Shown here piece after piece: positions 15,894-25,773 of a stretch of DNA of 35,669 bases. Origin of the DNA: Thermoleophilia bacterium (GTDB lineage Bacteria > Actinomycetota > Thermoleophilia > Gaiellales > Gaiellaceae). The position numbers were made by a program, and so were the translations under genes. The notes beneath the pieces are model-generated. The model searched no databases and was not told the DNA's origin. It was given only the letters and a program-made list of their open reading frames with translations. Position 1 is the first letter of the stretch, and the number at the start of each line of letters is the position of its first letter. Where the stretch lies: the NCBI GenBank assembly GCA_013362295.1, contig JABFWJ010000125.1:1-35669 (forward strand), written 5' to 3'.

Positions 15894-17342
15894 CTAATGG
15901 CGCGTGAGCGAGAGCCGGTACTCGACGGGATTGCGGACCGGCGAGACGAGCTTCGCTTCCAGGTAGTACACGCCCGTCGCCGGCGCACGGTAGGCGAGCC
16001 GCAACTGGCGGCCGATGCGGCGGGAGCGCGCGACGCGCGTGTCGACGAGCTTCGCGCCGGGCGTCAGCTCGACGCGCTTCGTGCCGGGGGCCCAGAGCGC
16101 GAGCTGCACCGGCGCGGGCGTCGACAGCCGCGCGAAGAGCCGCGCGCCCTTTGTCACGGTCACGCGGTAGACGTCCGTGTTGTCGTCCCAGAAGTCGAGC
16201 GACGCGCTGATCGTCCGCGGCAGCGGCGGCAGCGCGTGCGCCCACGGGCCGGCATCGTCGTTCGGCTCGTAATGATCGGTTGCGGGCAGCGGCGTGGCGC
16301 CGAGCATCGTCAATGCGTTCAGCACGTCGAGTCTTCCCCACCCCGTGTAGATGTCGCGTCCCGCCGTGCATTTCGCGCAACCCGTCGCCGTGGTCGCGTC
16401 GTCGGCGCTGCGCTCGAGGAGCCACGAGACCTGGTCGGGTTTCAGCGCAGGATCCTGCCCGAGCAGGAGCGCTGCCGCCGCGCTCACCTGCGGAGCGGCG
16501 AACGACGTCCCGATCCCCTCCTGGAACTCGTTCGGGCCGCAGTCGGAGTAGGGCCGGGACGCGCAGTCGGCCGTCGTCGAGACGAGCTGCTGCGGGATCG
16601 TGGAGAAAATCGAAGCGCCGGGCGCGGCGATGTCGTTGTAGATCGCGTCGCGGTTCGAGTAGTCCGGGACGACGCCGTCCTGACGAATCGCGCTGACGCC
16701 GATCACGTGCGGCAGCGCCGCCGGATAGTGCGCGAAGCCCCACGGGGTCGCCGGCGACTGGGGGCCGTTCCCGACCGCGGCCACCACCACGACCCCCCGC
16801 GAGTACGCATATTCGACGGCGGCCTGCTCGAGCGGCGAATAGGTGTCGAGCTTGGGGTTGAGCGGGTCGCGGACGCCGCCGAGGCTGAGGTTGATCACGC
16901 GGGCTCCGTTGTCGACGGCCCACCGGATGGCCGCGACCTCGCCCTCCAGGGAGATCGTGCCGCTGTTGTCGACTACCTTCGCGATCATCAGCCTGGCATT
17001 GATCGCGAGCCCCGCGATCCCCTCGTTGTTCGCCGGGTTCGCGCCGATCAGGCACGCGATGAACGTGCCGTGCCCCTGGTCGTCGCGAGAGGGCGAGCCC
17101 CCGACGAAGGAACGCGCCGCGACGACGCGCCCGACGAGATCCGGGTGGTTTCCGTCGATCCCGCTGTCGATCACGGCGACGTTGACCGGGAACAGCTTCG
17201 GCGTCGTCGGCCAGTACGTCCACGCGTTGTCGCTCGTCAGGTACCACTGCTTGTCGGCGAGCGGCTCGGTGTTGTCGAAGGCGAGCGCCGGCGCGGCGAG
17301 AGCCGCCGCGGTGAGAACGGCTGCCAGGACGAGCTTCAGCAA
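15894..17342 (-). CDS. Secreted S8 subtilisin-like serine protease
   Basis: TTG start overlapping the upstream stop; signal LLKLVLAAVLTAAALAAPALA; catalytic VAVIDSGIDGNHPD (Asp), DDQGHGTFIACLIG (His), GTSFAAPQVSAAAAL (Ser). Confidence 0.9.
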   Translation of the reverse strand: MLKLVLAAVLTAAALAAPALAFDNTEPLADKQWYLTSDNAWTYWPTTPKLFPVNVAVIDSGIDGNHPDLVGRVVAARSFVGGSPSRDDQGHGTFIACLIGANPANNEGIAGLAINARLMIAKVVDNSGTISLEGEVAAIRWAVDNGARVINLSLGGVRDPLNPKLDTYSPLEQAAVEYAYSRGVVVVAAVGNGPQSPATPWGFAHYPAALPHVIGVSAIRQDGVVPDYSNRDAIYNDIAAPGASIFSTIPQQLVSTTADCASRPYSDCGPNEFQEGIGTSFAAPQVSAAAALLLGQDPALKPDQVSWLLERSADDATTATGCAKCTAGRDIYTGWGRLDVLNALTMLGATPLPATDHYEPNDDAGPWAHALPPLPRTISASLDFWDDNTDVYRVTVTKGARLFARLSTPAPVQLALWAPGTKRVELTPGAKLVDTRVARSRRIGRQLRLAYRAPATGVYYLEAKLVSPVRNPVEYRLSLTRH

Positions 17343-19033
17343 CAGGAGATCTTGGACAGGCCCGGCGCCAGGCCGTGGCCGGGCGCGACCCGCGCGCGAT
17401 AGGAACCGGGATCGGCGCCCGGCGCCGTGAGCGCGAACGCTCCGGAGGCGTCGGTCGTGGATGTCGCGACCGTCTGCCAGCCGGTCGTCCCGTCGGCGCT
17501 CCATTGCAGCTCCACGGCGGCATTCGCGACCGCCGGCCTGGTCGTGCCCGACGCAGCGCCGTGCTGGATCGTCGCGTCGACGCGCACGGCGACGGCGATC
17601 TTCGCGAGCCCGGCGCGCACGTTTCCCCACGCGAGCCGGTACTGCGTGGCGGTTTGCGGCCGTACGATCGTCGCGAAGGCGCCGTTGCCGTCGAGGAGCA
17701 GCTCGCCGGCGGGCGCCCAGCCGAGGCCGAACGCCTTCTCCTCGAGCGAGACCGTCTCGACTCCGCGAGCGCGTCCCGTGAGCGAGACCGCGCCGCCGTA
17801 GGTGATCGTCTTCGACCGCGGAAGGAGCTGCAGGAGCGCCGGCGTGAACCACGTCGAGCGCAGCTCGAGCGCGCCGCGCACCTGGTTGCCGGTCATGGTC
17901 ACTTGCGACTCGTCGTCCGAGACGACCGTCAGCGACTTGACGCGGCCCGAGGGCCCGCTCGAGGCCTGCAGGTCGGCGATCGGGGACGCGAGCTTTAGCT
18001 CCTTCGCGACGATCCCCGCGTCCAGCAGCATCGGCCCCCAGTCGTGGTAGGGCGAGGCCGTGTCGTACGGGTCGGCAACCGGGACGAGATACGGGACCGC
18101 GATCCCGGTCGCCTCGGCCGCCGATGCGGTGCGGCCGCCCGACGTGGAGAAGAACAGCGTGTTCGCGACCTTGCCGTTGTAGAGGACGACCTGACCCTTC
18201 GTCGCGTCGACGGCCGCGCTCGCGGCCGGACTCTCGGCCGGGACGCCGCCGAAGACCTGGCTGCGGGTGTCGCCGTAGAGGTCGAAGGCCTTGCCGGCCG
18301 TGAGATTCGCGAGCGCGTACGAGCGCGCGGCGACCGCCTGCGCCTCGAGCGCCTCCGGCGGCCAGGCCGACGGCATCTCCGCGGGTACCACGCCCTTCAG
18401 ATACGTCTCGAGGGGAAGCGTGTCGATCACCTGCAGGGCCTTGCCGTCACTCGACACCTTGATCCGGCCGCGGTAGGCCGTCTTCTTGACCAGCAGAGGC
18501 TGCGCGGCGGCAAAGGTCAACGGCGGCTGCAGGTCGGGATGGCTTGCGATCGCGAGCTTCGCCTTCAGGACGAGCGGGCCGGGGTCGAGGGGCGTCTTTG
18601 CGCCGGTCGCGTCCACCACGCTCCACGGCCCGGGCGACTCCAGCGTCACCTTCTTTCCAGAGGAGAGCAGCACGCGGACCGACGACACCTTGGCGGGCCC
18701 GAGCGTCGTGCCCGTGTAGTAGTGGGCGAGGATCTTGTCGAACGTCCAGCCGTGCTTCGCGTAGCCGTAGGCGCCCCATTGGCTGAGCCCGAGCCCGTGG
18801 CCCCAGCCGTGGCCGCTGACGACCAGGATGGACGGCGCTGCGCTCGTCACGACGGTCGCCGTCGACGACGAGGTGGTGGCGGGCGCCGCGGGCGGCCCGG
18901 CGGCGAGGAGCGACGACCCGAGTCCTCCCAGGAGCAGGCAGAACGCACCCAGGGGCACGGCACAGCGGCGCACGCGGGCCACGGTAGCCGAGGTGCCGCG
19001 GGCCTCCAGCCAGGCTTTACCGAACGTTTCCAT
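17336..19033 (-). CDS. SpoIID/LytB-domain secreted protein
   Basis: LPLETYLKGVVPAEMPSAWPPEALEAQAVAARSYALAN and GHGWGHGLGLSQWGAYGYA are SpoIID/LytB motifs. Start uncertain (ATG 19033 or a later GTG just before the signal peptide). Confidence 0.88.
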   Translation of the reverse strand: METFGKAWLEARGTSATVARVRRCAVPLGAFCLLLGGLGSSLLAAGPPAAPATTSSSTATVVTSAAPSILVVSGHGWGHGLGLSQWGAYGYAKHGWTFDKILAHYYTGTTLGPAKVSSVRVLLSSGKKVTLESPGPWSVVDATGAKTPLDPGPLVLKAKLAIASHPDLQPPLTFAAAQPLLVKKTAYRGRIKVSSDGKALQVIDTLPLETYLKGVVPAEMPSAWPPEALEAQAVAARSYALANLTAGKAFDLYGDTRSQVFGGVPAESPAASAAVDATKGQVVLYNGKVANTLFFSTSGGRTASAAEATGIAVPYLVPVADPYDTASPYHDWGPMLLDAGIVAKELKLASPIADLQASSGPSGRVKSLTVVSDDESQVTMTGNQVRGALELRSTWFTPALLQLLPRSKTITYGGAVSLTGRARGVETVSLEEKAFGLGWAPAGELLLDGNGAFATIVRPQTATQYRLAWGNVRAGLAKIAVAVRVDATIQHGAASGTTRPAVANAAVELQWSADGTTGWQTVATSTTDASGAFALTAPGADPGSYRARVAPGHGLAPGLSKISCC

Positions 19034-19044
19034 CCCGCCGTCTG

Positions 19045-19064
19045 GGGCAACGCTTTCGTTGCCC
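19045..19064. repeat. Perfect 8-bp inverted repeat GGGCAACG-CTTT-CGTTGCCC in divergent spacer
   Basis: Read directly; lies between the SpoIID-domain gene (-) and the kinase gene (+). Confidence 0.85.
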
Positions 19065-19072
19065 GGCCTGGC

Positions 19073-20431
19073 ATGCCTCCCCGTCCCGACATCTTGCTCC
19101 CACGGCGCTACGGCGATATACGTCCGCTCGCCCACGGCGGCATGGGCGAGATCTACGTGGCCACGGACCGCGAGCTGGGCCGCGAGGTTGCGGTCAAGGT
19201 GCTCGCGGAGCGCTACGCGAAGGACGAGAGCCTGCGGGCCCGTTTCAAGCGGGAGGCGCTCGCCGCCGCCCGCCTCTCTGGCAACCACAACATCGTCACC
19301 ATCTACGACGTGGGCGAGCGCGACGGTCGGCCGATCATCGTCATGGAGTACCTGGCCGGCGGCTCGCTTGAGCAGCGCGTCGCCGGCGGCAGGCCGTGCA
19401 GCCCGGCGCAGGTACTCGACTGGCTCGACCAGGCGGCGGCCGCGCTCGACGCTGCGCACGACGCCGGCGTCGTCCACCGGGATGTCAAACCGGGGAACCT
19501 GCTGCTCGACGATCTCGATCACGTGAAGGTGGCCGACTTCGGCGTCGCGAGTGCCGCGGGCCTCGACTCGTTCACGAAGACGGGGACGGTTCTCGGCACC
19601 GCCGGCTACCTGTCGCCGGAGCAGGCGAGAGGCGAGCGCGCCACGGCCGCGAGCGACCGCTACGCCCTCGGCATCGTCGCCTGGGAGCTGCTCGCGGGCA
19701 GGCGGCCGTTCGAGTCGGAGGCGCCGACCGCCGAGGCGCTCGCCCACATCAACGCGCCGGTGCCGTCCGTGCACGCCGCCAATCCGGCGCTCCCTTCGTC
19801 GCTCGATCCGGTCTTCGATCGTGCACTCGCGAAGGATCCCGCCGACCGGTACGCCACGGCGTCCGACTTCGCGAGCGAGCTCCGGAGCGCGCTGCGCGAC
19901 CCGAGGCCGACGCCGACGCCGATGCCGATGCCGATGCGAGTCGTCACGCACGCAAGCGCGCGCCGCTGGTGGGTCGTGCTCCTCCTGGCCGCGCTCGTCG
20001 CCGGCGGCGTGCTCGCCGCCGTGCTCGCTCCAGGCTCGAAGCACACCTCGCAGGCGGGCCCGCGCACGATCGTGCAGACCGTCACCGGGCCCGGCCGCAC
20101 CGTCACGACGACGACCACCACGCCGACGACGCCCGCGCCGGCGACGACACCGCCGAGCTCGGCAAGCGGCGCGCAGCTCAACGACGCCGGGTTCACGAAG
20201 ATGAAACAGGGCGACTACGGCGGGGCATTGCCGCTGCTCGAGCAGGCGGTCCAGAAGCTCGGCGGGACGGGATCGATCGTCGAGGCGTACGCCGACTACA
20301 ACCTGGCCTATACGCGCCGCAAGCTCGGGCAGTGCGCGGACGTTCTGCGGCTGCTCGACCGGTCGGAGGCGGTGCAGGGCCACCGCGACGAGATCGACGC
20401 GTTGCGCGCCGACGCGCAGAAAGCGTGCTAG
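19073..20431 (+). CDS. PknB-like Ser/Thr protein kinase, one TM, Thr/Pro-rich linker and extracytoplasmic TPR-like domain
   Basis: LAHGGMGEIYVATDRELGREVAVKVL, VVHRDVKPGNLLLDD, VADFGVAS, GTAGYLSPEQARGE; TM WWVVLLLAALVAGGVLAAVLA; then TTTTTTPTTPAPATTPPSS and GFTKMKQGDYGGALPLLEQAVQKL. Confidence 0.93.
   Translation: MPPRPDILLPRRYGDIRPLAHGGMGEIYVATDRELGREVAVKVLAERYAKDESLRARFKREALAAARLSGNHNIVTIYDVGERDGRPIIVMEYLAGGSLEQRVAGGRPCSPAQVLDWLDQAAAALDAAHDAGVVHRDVKPGNLLLDDLDHVKVADFGVASAAGLDSFTKTGTVLGTAGYLSPEQARGERATAASDRYALGIVAWELLAGRRPFESEAPTAEALAHINAPVPSVHAANPALPSSLDPVFDRALAKDPADRYATASDFASELRSALRDPRPTPTPMPMPMRVVTHASARRWWVVLLLAALVAGGVLAAVLAPGSKHTSQAGPRTIVQTVTGPGRTVTTTTTTPTTPAPATTPPSSASGAQLNDAGFTKMKQGDYGGALPLLEQAVQKLGGTGSIVEAYADYNLAYTRRKLGQCADVLRLLDRSEAVQGHRDEIDALRADAQKAC
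19906..19935 (+). repeat. Hexanucleotide microsatellite (GCCGAC)2(GCCGAT)3
   Basis: Five tandem hexamers encoding PTPTPMPMPM-like juxtamembrane linker in the Ser/Thr kinase. Confidence 0.85.
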
Positions 20432-20434
20432 ACG

Positions 20435-21424
<990 letters not shown>

Positions 21425-21485
21425 GGACCGAAGGTTAGCCGCGTCCCTGCGCCGGTCGAGTCTAGGTCAGGTCTAGAAACCCACC

Positions 21486-22301
21486 TCAAGCCTCTAGGCG
21501 TTCGAGGCAGGCTCGCAGGCCCTCGCGCCAGTGTGGGAGTGTGGGTGCGCCCTTCTCGCTCCGCAGCACCGAGTACGCCGGCCGCGGTGCGCGCGCGCCG
21601 AACTCAGCCGTCGTGATGCGGCGCACATGCGTGTCGAGGCCGGCCTCCTGGAAGATCGCCTCGGCGAAGTCGGCCCACGTGCAATCGCCGTCCGCAGCGA
21701 CGTGATAGATGCCATAGGGGCGGCCGATGATCTCCTTCGTCGCCTCCGCGAGATGTCCGACATACGTGGGCGCGCCGCGCTGATCGTCGACGACGGCAAC
21801 CTCGTCCCGCTCCGCGCCGAGGCGCAGCATCGTGCGCAGGAAGTTGTGCGAGGTCGGGCCGAAGAGCCAGGACGTGCGCACGATCCACGCGCGATCGCCG
21901 GCCGCCGCTTCCCCGTGCAGCTTCGTCCGCCCGTACGCGCCGAGCGGGCACGGTGCATCGGACTCGAGGTAGGGCGTGCGCTTCGTGCCGTCGAAGACGT
22001 AGTCGGTCGACCACACGACGAGGGGCGCTCCGAGCGATGCCGCGTTGAGCGTCCCACCGACGTTCACCGCCGCGGCGCTCTGCGGGTCGTCCTCGGCGCC
22101 GTCGACGTTCGTCCACGCGGCAGCGTGCAGCACGAGCTCGGCGTCGAGGCCCTCCGGCGGTGGATAGGTCACGTCCCACGCGGCGCGCGTCAGCGCGCGC
22201 GCCTCCGGGAACGCCTCGGCGAGCGCGTGGCCGAGCTGCCCACCGGCGCCGGTGATCAGACTTCGTCGCGTGCGGACAGGATCGGGGACTTCGTGCTCCA
22301 C
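21486..22301 (-). CDS. rmlD: dTDP-4-dehydrorhamnose reductase
   Basis: LITGAGGQLGHALAEAFP, HAAAWTNVDGAEDDPQSAAAVN, VVWSTDYVFDGT, PLGAYGRTKLHGE, VRTSWLFGP. GTG start at 22301 inferred (overlaps rmlC). Confidence 0.92.
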   Translation of the reverse strand: MEHEVPDPVRTRRSLITGAGGQLGHALAEAFPEARALTRAAWDVTYPPPEGLDAELVLHAAAWTNVDGAEDDPQSAAAVNVGGTLNAASLGAPLVVWSTDYVFDGTKRTPYLESDAPCPLGAYGRTKLHGEAAAGDRAWIVRTSWLFGPTSHNFLRTMLRLGAERDEVAVVDDQRGAPTYVGHLAEATKEIIGRPYGIYHVAADGDCTWADFAEAIFQEAGLDTHVRRITTAEFGARAPRPAYSVLRSEKGAPTLPHWREGLRACLERLEA

Positions 22302-22705
22302 AGATCGACGACGCGCGGATCGTTCCACGGCACGCCGTGCTCGTCGGGGTCAGCCGGGTCGTACTCCTCGGTCACGAAATAACAGAAGAGGCAATCCGTG
22401 AGCGCCTCGTAGCCGTGCGCCATCGTGCCCGGCACGTAGATCGCGACCGGGTTGTCGTCGCCGATGTCCTCCGTGAAGGTCTCGCCCGTGTCGCGGTCGA
22501 GCACGACGACGCGGACCATGCCGTGCAGGCAGAGGAAGAGATCGTCCTGGCCGCGCTCGTGATAGTGGAGTGCGCGAATCACGCCCCGGCGCGAGCGCGC
22601 GAGATTCGCCTGCCGCACCGGCTTCGGCAGCTCGCTCGCGCGCATCAGCTCCATGAACCATCCGCGCTCGTCCTCGTGCCGCCGCAACGGGATGCGCGTG
22701 ACCAC
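22256..22705 (-). CDS. rmlC: dTDP-4-dehydrorhamnose 3,5-epimerase family protein
   Basis: VVTRIPLRRHEDERGWFMELMRASELP...RSRRGVIRALHYHERGQDDLFLCLHGMVRVVVLDRDTG...IYVPGTMAHGYEAL; context rmlA-C-D. Confidence 0.88.
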   Translation of the reverse strand: MVTRIPLRRHEDERGWFMELMRASELPKPVRQANLARSRRGVIRALHYHERGQDDLFLCLHGMVRVVVLDRDTGETFTEDIGDDNPVAIYVPGTMAHGYEALTDCLFCYFVTEEYDPADPDEHGVPWNDPRVVDLWSTKSPILSARDEV

Positions 22706-23472
22706 TACTTGTTGGCCCCTGTCTCCTCGATCCGCCTGCCGATGTCGGCGAGATCGCCCCAGTGCTTGCCGCCGTCGTGCCACCAGCCCTCGACGCGCCG
22801 CACGGCGAGGTCGCCGCGCTGGGCGTACACGCGGTTGACGTCGGTGATCTCCAGCTCGCCGCGGTTCGAGGGCGCGAGCCCGTCGATGATCTCGAAGACG
22901 TCGGGCGGGTAGCAGTACAGACCGACGACCGCATCGTTCGACGGCGGTGAGTCGTAGCGCGTGTCGACGGTCCCCGCCTTCTCGACGATGTCGGTGACGT
23001 TCATGTCGCCGTCGTAGACGAGGACGCCGAAGTTCTCGGGATCGGGTACCTCCTTGACGAACACCATCGCGCCCTCCTGCCACGACCTGATCGCATCCGC
23101 CTGGGCATGCTCGAAGATGTTGTCGCCGAGGCAGACGACGAGCTGGTCGCCCGCCGCGAACTCTCGCGCCATGCCCACGACCTGCGCGATCCCGCCGGCC
23201 TGGACCTGCACCTTGTAGGAGAGATCGAGGTCGAACAACAGGTCGCCGCCGGCGCGCGACTCGACGCGGCCGTTCCCGAGCAGGTCGATGAACTGGCCCG
23301 CGTGCTGCTGCCCGGTGACGATCAGCACTTCGCGCACGCCTGAACGCTGCAGCAGCTGCAGCGGGTAGTAGACCATCGGCCAGCGGCCGACGGGCAGGAG
23401 ATGCTTGTTCGTGACCCGGGTGAGCTCTTCGAGGCGGGTTGCGTTGCCGCCCGCGGCGATGAGGCCTTTCAC
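22705..23472 (-). CDS. rmlA: Glucose-1-phosphate thymidylyltransferase
   Basis: VKGLIAAGGNATRLEELTRVTNKHLLPVGRWPMVYYPLQLL; CLGDNIFEH; GLYCYPPDVFEIIDGLAPSNRGELEITDVNRVY. GTGA overlap with MFS stop. Confidence 0.92.
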   Translation of the reverse strand: MKGLIAAGGNATRLEELTRVTNKHLLPVGRWPMVYYPLQLLQRSGVREVLIVTGQQHAGQFIDLLGNGRVESRAGGDLLFDLDLSYKVQVQAGGIAQVVGMAREFAAGDQLVVCLGDNIFEHAQADAIRSWQEGAMVFVKEVPDPENFGVLVYDGDMNVTDIVEKAGTVDTRYDSPPSNDAVVGLYCYPPDVFEIIDGLAPSNRGELEITDVNRVYAQRGDLAVRRVEGWWHDGGKHWGDLADIGRRIEETGANK

Positions 23473-24698
23473 GCGGGCGATCCTACGGGACGCGCGCGCG
23501 CGTCGTGACCGCGCGCCGCGACGAGCCCGAGGATCCCGGCGACCACGCCGACCGCCGCGACGCAGACCCACATCGTCGCGTCGCCGTAAGCCGAGCGCAC
23601 CTGCAGCCCGAGGAACGGCGTCGCCGCCCACCCGACCGACCACGTTCCGCCGAACGCGCCCATGTAGGCGCCGCGGATGTCCGCCGGCGCAAGCGCCGCC
23701 ACGACCGCCTGCGACGTCGGCACCCACAGCATTTCCCCGATCACGAACAGGACGATGACGAGCGCGATCACCGGCACCGAGCCGTTGACGTTCAGGAGCA
23801 GGAACGGCACGCCCATCAGCGGCATCGCGAGGCCGAGCTTGAGCGAGGCCGGAACGCCCGCGGTCCGGCGCGTGAGCCGCAGCTGGAAGAGCGTCACGAG
23901 CAGCGGGTTGGCGATCATCAGCACGCCCCAGGCGGCCGGCGCCAGGTGGTGCGTCGTCGTGACGGAGATCGGCAGCAAGGTCTCGGTGGCCACGTACGTC
24001 ATCGTCGCGAACACGGAGGAGAGCATGAAGAGCAGGAACGGCGCGTCGCGGATGATCACCGCGAGCGAGCCGCGCTGCGGTGGCCCCTCCGGGGAGTAGG
24101 CACCGCGCCGCGGGATGAACCGCCAGGCGATCGCGAAGCCGGCCGTCGCGAGCGCGAACGTCCCGAGCCAGAGGTGGTGCCAATGCCCGCCGATCAGGAG
24201 CAGGCCGCCGATCGGCGGACCGATCGTGACGCCGAGGTTGGAGGCGACGCGAACCGACGCGTAGGCCGCCTCGTGTCGCTCCGGCGCGACCAGGTCGGCG
24301 ACCATCGCCTGGTCGGCGGCGCCGCCGAGCGAGCCGAAGGCCGGCAGCAGCGCGAGCAGGCCGAGCCCGAGGAAGACGTGCGAGCCGGCGGCGAGCAGCC
24401 CGAGCGGGACGAGCGCCTGAAACCCCCAGCCGGCGAGGATCAGCGGCCGCCGCCCGACCCGGTCCGACCAGTGCCCGCCCGCGTAGCCGACGACACCGGC
24501 GAGCACGGCGCTGATCAGGTACGTGAACGCGAGCCGCGTCTGCGTCGCGTGCAGGTCCTTGATCGCCCAGATGCCGAGAAAGGGAAACGCCGAGGATCCG
24601 GCGATCGACCCGGCCAGCGACACGGCGAGCACCGGCCGCAGCGCGCGGTCGACGTCGGCGCCCCAGACGAGGCGGAAGAGACGGGCGAAGAGCTTCAA
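23469..24698 (-). CDS. MFS transporter
   Basis: About 12 hydrophobic segments; GGHWSDRVGRRPLILAG is the MFS loop 2-3 motif. TTG start at 24698 inferred from domain boundary. Confidence 0.9.
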   Translation of the reverse strand: MKLFARLFRLVWGADVDRALRPVLAVSLAGSIAGSSAFPFLGIWAIKDLHATQTRLAFTYLISAVLAGVVGYAGGHWSDRVGRRPLILAGWGFQALVPLGLLAAGSHVFLGLGLLALLPAFGSLGGAADQAMVADLVAPERHEAAYASVRVASNLGVTIGPPIGGLLLIGGHWHHLWLGTFALATAGFAIAWRFIPRRGAYSPEGPPQRGSLAVIIRDAPFLLFMLSSVFATMTYVATETLLPISVTTTHHLAPAAWGVLMIANPLLVTLFQLRLTRRTAGVPASLKLGLAMPLMGVPFLLLNVNGSVPVIALVIVLFVIGEMLWVPTSQAVVAALAPADIRGAYMGAFGGTWSVGWAATPFLGLQVRSAYGDATMWVCVAAVGVVAGILGLVAARGHDARARPVGSPA

Positions 24699-24737
24699 GG
24701 CGGGCTGGAGCGACCACGGTATCGTTCGCGCCGGTTC

Positions 24738-25523
24738 ATGCCGGTGCGGCGCAGACGCAGCTGCCTGACCGTTCCCGCCGACGACGCGCGGAAGCTCGCG
24801 AAGGCCGCCGGGATCGACGTCGACGAGGTGATCCTCGACCTCGAGGACGCCGTCGCGCCCGAGCGCAAGGACGGGGCGCGCGAGACGCTGGCGCGCGCGC
24901 TCCGCGATCACGAGTGGCGGCCGGAGACGGTGGCGATCCGCGTCAACCGCGGCGCCGACGACGATCTCGCGCTCGTCGCGGAGCTGAAGCCGGATGTCGT
25001 CGTCGTGCCGAAGGTCGAGTCACCCGATGAGGTGGACGGGCTGCCGGTACCCGTCGAGGCGCTGATCGAGACCGCGCGCGGCCTCGTCGAGTGCGCGCGC
25101 ATCGCGGCGGTGGCGGGCGTCGAAGCACTCGTGCTCGGGCCGGGCGACCTCGCGGCTTCACTCGGCGTTCCGGAGCTGACGATCGGCGGCGGGGCGCACG
25201 TGGAACAGGCGCTCTTTCAGGTCGCCGTCGCCGCACGCGCCTTCGGCCGGGCCGCGATCGACGGCCCCTATCCGGTGCTCGGCGACGCCGAAGGCCTGCG
25301 CGCGGCCGCGGCGCGCTCGCGCGCGCTCGGCTACGACGGCAAGTGGTGCATCCATCCGGCCCAGATCGCCGTCTGCAACGAGGTCTACACGCCGACGGCC
25401 GTGGAGGGCGACCGCGCGCGGCGGATCCTCGCGGGCGAGGGCGTCGCTCGGCTCGACGGCGAGATGGTCGACGAGGCCAACCGCCGCATGGCCGAGGCCG
25501 TGCTCGCTCGTTTGCCGTCCTGA
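24738..25523 (+). CDS. HpcH/HpaI aldolase / CitE-family CoA-ester lyase-like protein
   Basis: RRRSCLTVPADDARKLAKAAGIDVDEVILDLEDAVAPERKDGARE, VPKVESPDEV, ALIETARGLVE, LGYDGKWCIHPAQIAVCNEVYTPT. Confidence 0.9.
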   Translation: MPVRRRRSCLTVPADDARKLAKAAGIDVDEVILDLEDAVAPERKDGARETLARALRDHEWRPETVAIRVNRGADDDLALVAELKPDVVVVPKVESPDEVDGLPVPVEALIETARGLVECARIAAVAGVEALVLGPGDLAASLGVPELTIGGGAHVEQALFQVAVAARAFGRAAIDGPYPVLGDAEGLRAAAARSRALGYDGKWCIHPAQIAVCNEVYTPTAVEGDRARRILAGEGVARLDGEMVDEANRRMAEAVLARLPS

Positions 25524-25545
25524 CGAAAGCGGAAGAAAGAGCGGG

Positions 25546-25749
25546 ATGCCCGAGCAGCACGACATCGATGCTCGCCACGACTCGATCCTCGTCGAAGGCG
25601 ACGACGCGGACCACGTTCTCCCGCCGCAGGAGCTCGACCCCTTCACGCCTGAGCCGGCACCGACTCAGGACGCGCGGAACGTCATGTGGGTCGCCGTCGC
25701 GATCATGGTCGTGATCGCGTTGATCCTGCTCTATGCCGTACTGCGCTGA
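25546..25749 (+). CDS. Small C-tail-anchored membrane protein of unknown function
   Basis: 67 aa; acidic N-terminus, C-terminal TM NVMWVAVAIMVVIALILLYAVLR. Confidence 0.65.
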   Translation: MPEQHDIDARHDSILVEGDDADHVLPPQELDPFTPEPAPTQDARNVMWVAVAIMVVIALILLYAVLR

Positions 25750-25763
25750 GCAGGGTAGTACGG
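25736..25763. repeat. Inverted repeat CCGTACT-N14-AGTACGG upstream of hsp20-lon
   Basis: Perfect 7-bp arms at 25736-25742 and 25757-25763, 10 bp before the ATG at 25774. Confidence 0.8.
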
Positions 25764-25773
25764 TTCGCGGCGG

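Noticed and set aside
18044-19072. 5' extension of the Ser/Thr kinase ORF
   Set aside because: Antisense to the SpoIID gene; the kinase domain starts right after ATG 19073.
19033-20383. N-terminal extension of the SpoIID ORF (1015-aa version)
   Set aside because: Antisense to the kinase; signal peptide and domain start after 19033.
23505-24737. 5' part of the 672-aa plus ORF (23505-25523) as a fused domain
   Set aside because: Antisense to the MFS gene, low complexity; the real CitE-like protein begins at ATG 24738.
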